A stretch of 64,000 nucleotides of DNA from contig NZ_BSTR01000010.1 in assembly GCF_030269645.1 (NCBI RefSeq), forward strand, positions 1 through 64,000, read 5' to 3'. How positions within the stretch are numbered: the stretch's first letter is position 1; the number at the start of each line of letters is the position of its first letter. Made by a program: the position numbers and the translations under genes. Below the pieces are notes generated by a model that was not told where the DNA came from, made no database searches, and was given only the letters and a program-made list of their open reading frames with translations. This DNA is from Actinokineospora sp. NBRC 105648. GTDB taxonomy: Bacteria; Actinomycetota; Actinomycetes; Mycobacteriales; Pseudonocardiaceae. This document shows, one piece after another, positions 62,268 through 64,000 of this stretch.

Positions 62268-62279
62268 TTTCCAGCGGGG

Positions 62280-62440
62280 TCGGCCTATCCGCTGCGGTTT
62301 GCTGGGGGATGGGATTCTCTTGGGTGTCAGTGGGATCGGCCTGTCCGCTGCGGTTTGCTGGTGGACGGGATTCACTTGGGTTCTAGCGGGGGAGGGGTCT
62401 TCAGTTGCGGTCTCGTGGTGGGCGGGTGGTTGGGTGGGGT
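62280..62440 (+). repeat. degenerate 56-bp tandem repeat upstream of malQ
   Basis: Two clear copies (from 62280 and 62336) share TCGGCCTNTCCGCTGCGG and TTGCTGGNGGANGGGATTC. A third, weaker copy is visible around TTGCGGTCTCGTGGTGGGCG. The tract has no coding sign and lies in the malQ upstream region. Confidence 0.65.
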
Positions 62441-62520
62441 TGTCGGTCGGGTGTGGCGAGACTTGCACTTTCCAGGGCCGGGGTGGCTTGCCTTCCGGCG
62501 GAGGTGGGCTTTGTCGCCTG

Positions 62521-62553
62521 TCAGCGGGGTCGGTTCGCACGTGTCCCCGCTGA
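62521..62553. terminator. hairpin upstream of malQ
   Basis: A perfect 9-bp stem TCAGCGGGG/CCCCGCTGA with a 15-base loop lies 108 bases before the malQ start. It could terminate read-through from the SDR operon or act in the malQ leader. Confidence 0.5.
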
Positions 62554-62661
62554 TCGGTCCCACGATGCGAAGATCCACTAGAGGTTCACCCCGTGCTCTC
62601 GGCGGGAGCGGGGTGGGTCCGGTTGAATGATCGTCGGAACACTCCCGGCGAAAGGGTCCCT

Positions 62662-64000
62662 GTGGACGACCGATTGGCCGCGTTGGCTGCCGCGCACGGT
62701 GTTGCCGTGTCGTACGAGAACGGTGAGCGGCGACAGGTCGAGGTGGATCCGGCGGTGGTCTCGGCGATCTTGGCGCAGTTGGGTGCCGAGTCTGTGCCCG
62801 TGGCCGCCGTGCCCAGTGTTGTTCGGCAGGGGGCGCGGGTCGAGGTCGGTCGTGGGGAGGTGGTGCTGGAGGACGGTGGTGTGGTCGCTGTCGACGGCGT
62901 GCTGCCCGATCTCCCGCTCGGCTGGCACCGGCTCCGGGTGGGGGAGCGGGAGACGTCCTTGGCCGTGGCGCCGGTGCAGGTGCCGACGGTGCCGCGCACG
63001 TGGGGGTGGATGACTCAGCTCTACGCCCTGCACAGCCCGGATTCCTGGGGGATCGGCGACTACGCCGACCTGCGTGCGTTCGTCACCGCTGCCGCTCGCG
63101 ATGAGACCGGTGCGGTGCTGGTCAGTCCGGTCGCGGCCGGGGCACTGACACATCCGGTGCGGAAATCGCCGTACTCGCCGTCCAGTCGTCGGTTCCTGAA
63201 CCCGTTGCACCTGGCTGTCGCCGAGACCGCCGAGTTCCGAGCGGCTGACGCCGACGTCCGGCGGCGGGTGCTGGACCTGCGGCCGGAGCTCGGTGCGCAG
63301 ATCGACCACGACGCGGTGTGGCGGGCCAAGACTGCCGCGTTCGACCTGCTCGGGCCACAGTTGCCCGATCTCGCCGCGCTCGATCCGGCGCTGCTGGACT
63401 TCGCCACCTTCAGTGCGCTCGCCGAGGTCCACGGGCCGGATTGGCGTTCGTGGCCGCTCGACCTCCGTCACCCCTCCGGTCCACAGGTGGCTGCCGCGCG
63501 TCGGGAGCTGGCGTCGAGGGTCGCGTTCCACGCCTGGCTCCAGCTTCGCAGCGCCGAGCAGCTCGGTGCGGTCCGAGCGGCGGCGGCTGATCTGGCGGTC
63601 GGTGTGATCCACGATCTCCCGGTCGGGGTCGACCCGGGCGGTGCTGACGCGTGGTCGCTGCAGGATGTGCTGGCCTCGCAGGTCACCGTGGGGGCGCCGC
63701 CGGACGCGTTCAGCCCGCTCGGCCAGGACTGGGTGCTGCCGCCGTTCCACCCCGGGCGGTTGGCCGAGCACGGCTACCTGCCCTTCCGCGACATGATCCG
63801 TGCGGTGCTCGCGCATGGCGACGGCATCCGGGTCGACCACGTCGCGGGACTGTGGCGGCTCTGGTGGATCCCGCCGGGCGAGACGGCCGACCGGGGTACC
63901 TACGTGCACTACGACGCCGAGGCCATGCTCGGCGTGCTCGCCCTGGAGGCCCACCGCGCGGGCGCTGCCGTGATCGGTGAGGACTTGGGCACTGTGCCGG
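62662..64000 (+). CDS. malQ: 4-alpha-glucanotransferase (amylomaltase), 3' end outside the window
   Basis: A GH77 enzyme that rearranges alpha-1,4-glucans, acting in the cytoplasm in maltodextrin/glycogen metabolism. The frame is open from the GTG at 62662 (AAAGGG ribosome site) to the window edge, giving 446 residues so far. The N-terminal actinobacterial domain (VDDRLAALAAAHGVAVSYEN) precedes the barrel, which starts at WGWMTQLYALHSPDSWGIGD. The catalytic nucleophile Asp is in GIRVDHVAGLWRLWW and the general acid Glu in VIGEDLGTVP. Full proteins of this type run to about 650-720 residues, so roughly one third lies to the right. Confidence 0.92.
   Translation, partial: MDDRLAALAAAHGVAVSYENGERRQVEVDPAVVSAILAQLGAESVPVAAVPSVVRQGARVEVGRGEVVLEDGGVVAVDGVLPDLPLGWHRLRVGERETSLAVAPVQVPTVPRTWGWMTQLYALHSPDSWGIGDYADLRAFVTAAARDETGAVLVSPVAAGALTHPVRKSPYSPSSRRFLNPLHLAVAETAEFRAADADVRRRVLDLRPELGAQIDHDAVWRAKTAAFDLLGPQLPDLAALDPALLDFATFSALAEVHGPDWRSWPLDLRHPSGPQVAAARRELASRVAFHAWLQLRSAEQLGAVRAAAADLAVGVIHDLPVGVDPGGADAWSLQDVLASQVTVGAPPDAFSPLGQDWVLPPFHPGRLAEHGYLPFRDMIRAVLAHGDGIRVDHVAGLWRLWWIPPGETADRGTYVHYDAEAMLGVLALEAHRAGAAVIGEDLGTVP

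Overview
The window comes from the chromosome of a high-GC filamentous actinomycete, most likely a member of the Pseudonocardiaceae (Saccharothrix / Actinokineospora / Lentzea-like; the genus is an inference). The supporting signs are uniformly GC-rich third codon positions, frequent GTG starts, and actinobacterial families: DasR with its dre operators, a conservon (CvnA-D), a WhiB protein, an anti-sigma/SigF pair, F420-type oxidoreductases, DUF6480, DUF5709, DUF3618 and DUF4235. I saw no CRISPR array, transposase gene, tRNA or prophage.

Layout. Positions 1-350 hold the end of an rRNA operon (23S 3' end, 5S, terminator). Positions 388-3175 carry a secreted GH27 alpha-galactosidase, a MarR-GNAT fusion and an iron-box-controlled isochorismatase-like protein. 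Positions 3307-18748 form a chitin/aminosugar region: a secreted CBM2-GH18 chitinase, dasABCD-like chitobiose import and hydrolysis genes, dasR, an intracellular GH20 hexosaminidase, and two divergent operons encoding a lactonase, an N-acyl-D-amino-acid-deacylase-like enzyme, a PLP D-amino-acid deaminase-like enzyme, a KDG-type kinase, an IclR regulator and RidA. Three 16-bp dre sites sit at the chitinase and dasA/dasR promoters. A different 17-bp palindrome (GTTGC-N7-GCAAC) sits both in the divergent deaminase/kinase promoter and in front of the GH20 gene. Together these genes read as a route for N-acetylglucosaminic acid, the C1-oxidised chitin monomer: lactone opening, deacetylation, deamination to 2-keto-3-deoxygluconate, then phosphorylation.

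Positions 18810-24823 contain Spo0M, an F420/PPOX protein, two paralogous secreted HExxHxxGxxH proteins flanking an orphan response regulator, and a trypsin-like protease fused to a DRGH nuclease. Positions 25182-29114 are a conservon. Positions 29609-31217 hold a small protein and a divergent XRE regulator. Positions 31479-33994 are a two-gene prenyl-indole module (tryptophanase plus DMATS prenyltransferase). Positions 34604-40565 carry two CNNM/CorC-like proteins, membrane proteins, a UDG-superfamily-like protein and topoisomerase IB. Positions 41458-44558 are a GH65 phosphorylase and a beta-phosphoglucomutase. Positions 44639-50666 form a stress/partner-switching region (STAS, WhiB, SigF, anti-sigma, holin-like operon, SpoIIE-type phosphatase). 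Positions 50868-61753 hold assorted metabolic and membrane genes, and a MalQ gene runs off the right edge.

The most unusual non-coding feature is a family of five 139-143 bp hairpin elements (29175, 40890, 41117, 61870, 62111). Their arms differ from copy to copy but always pair within a copy. All keep GGGGCCCCTA in one arm, and all keep a G-tract run in the loop that looks capable of forming a G-quadruplex. Four of the five are arranged as two inverted pairs, and all lie downstream of genes.
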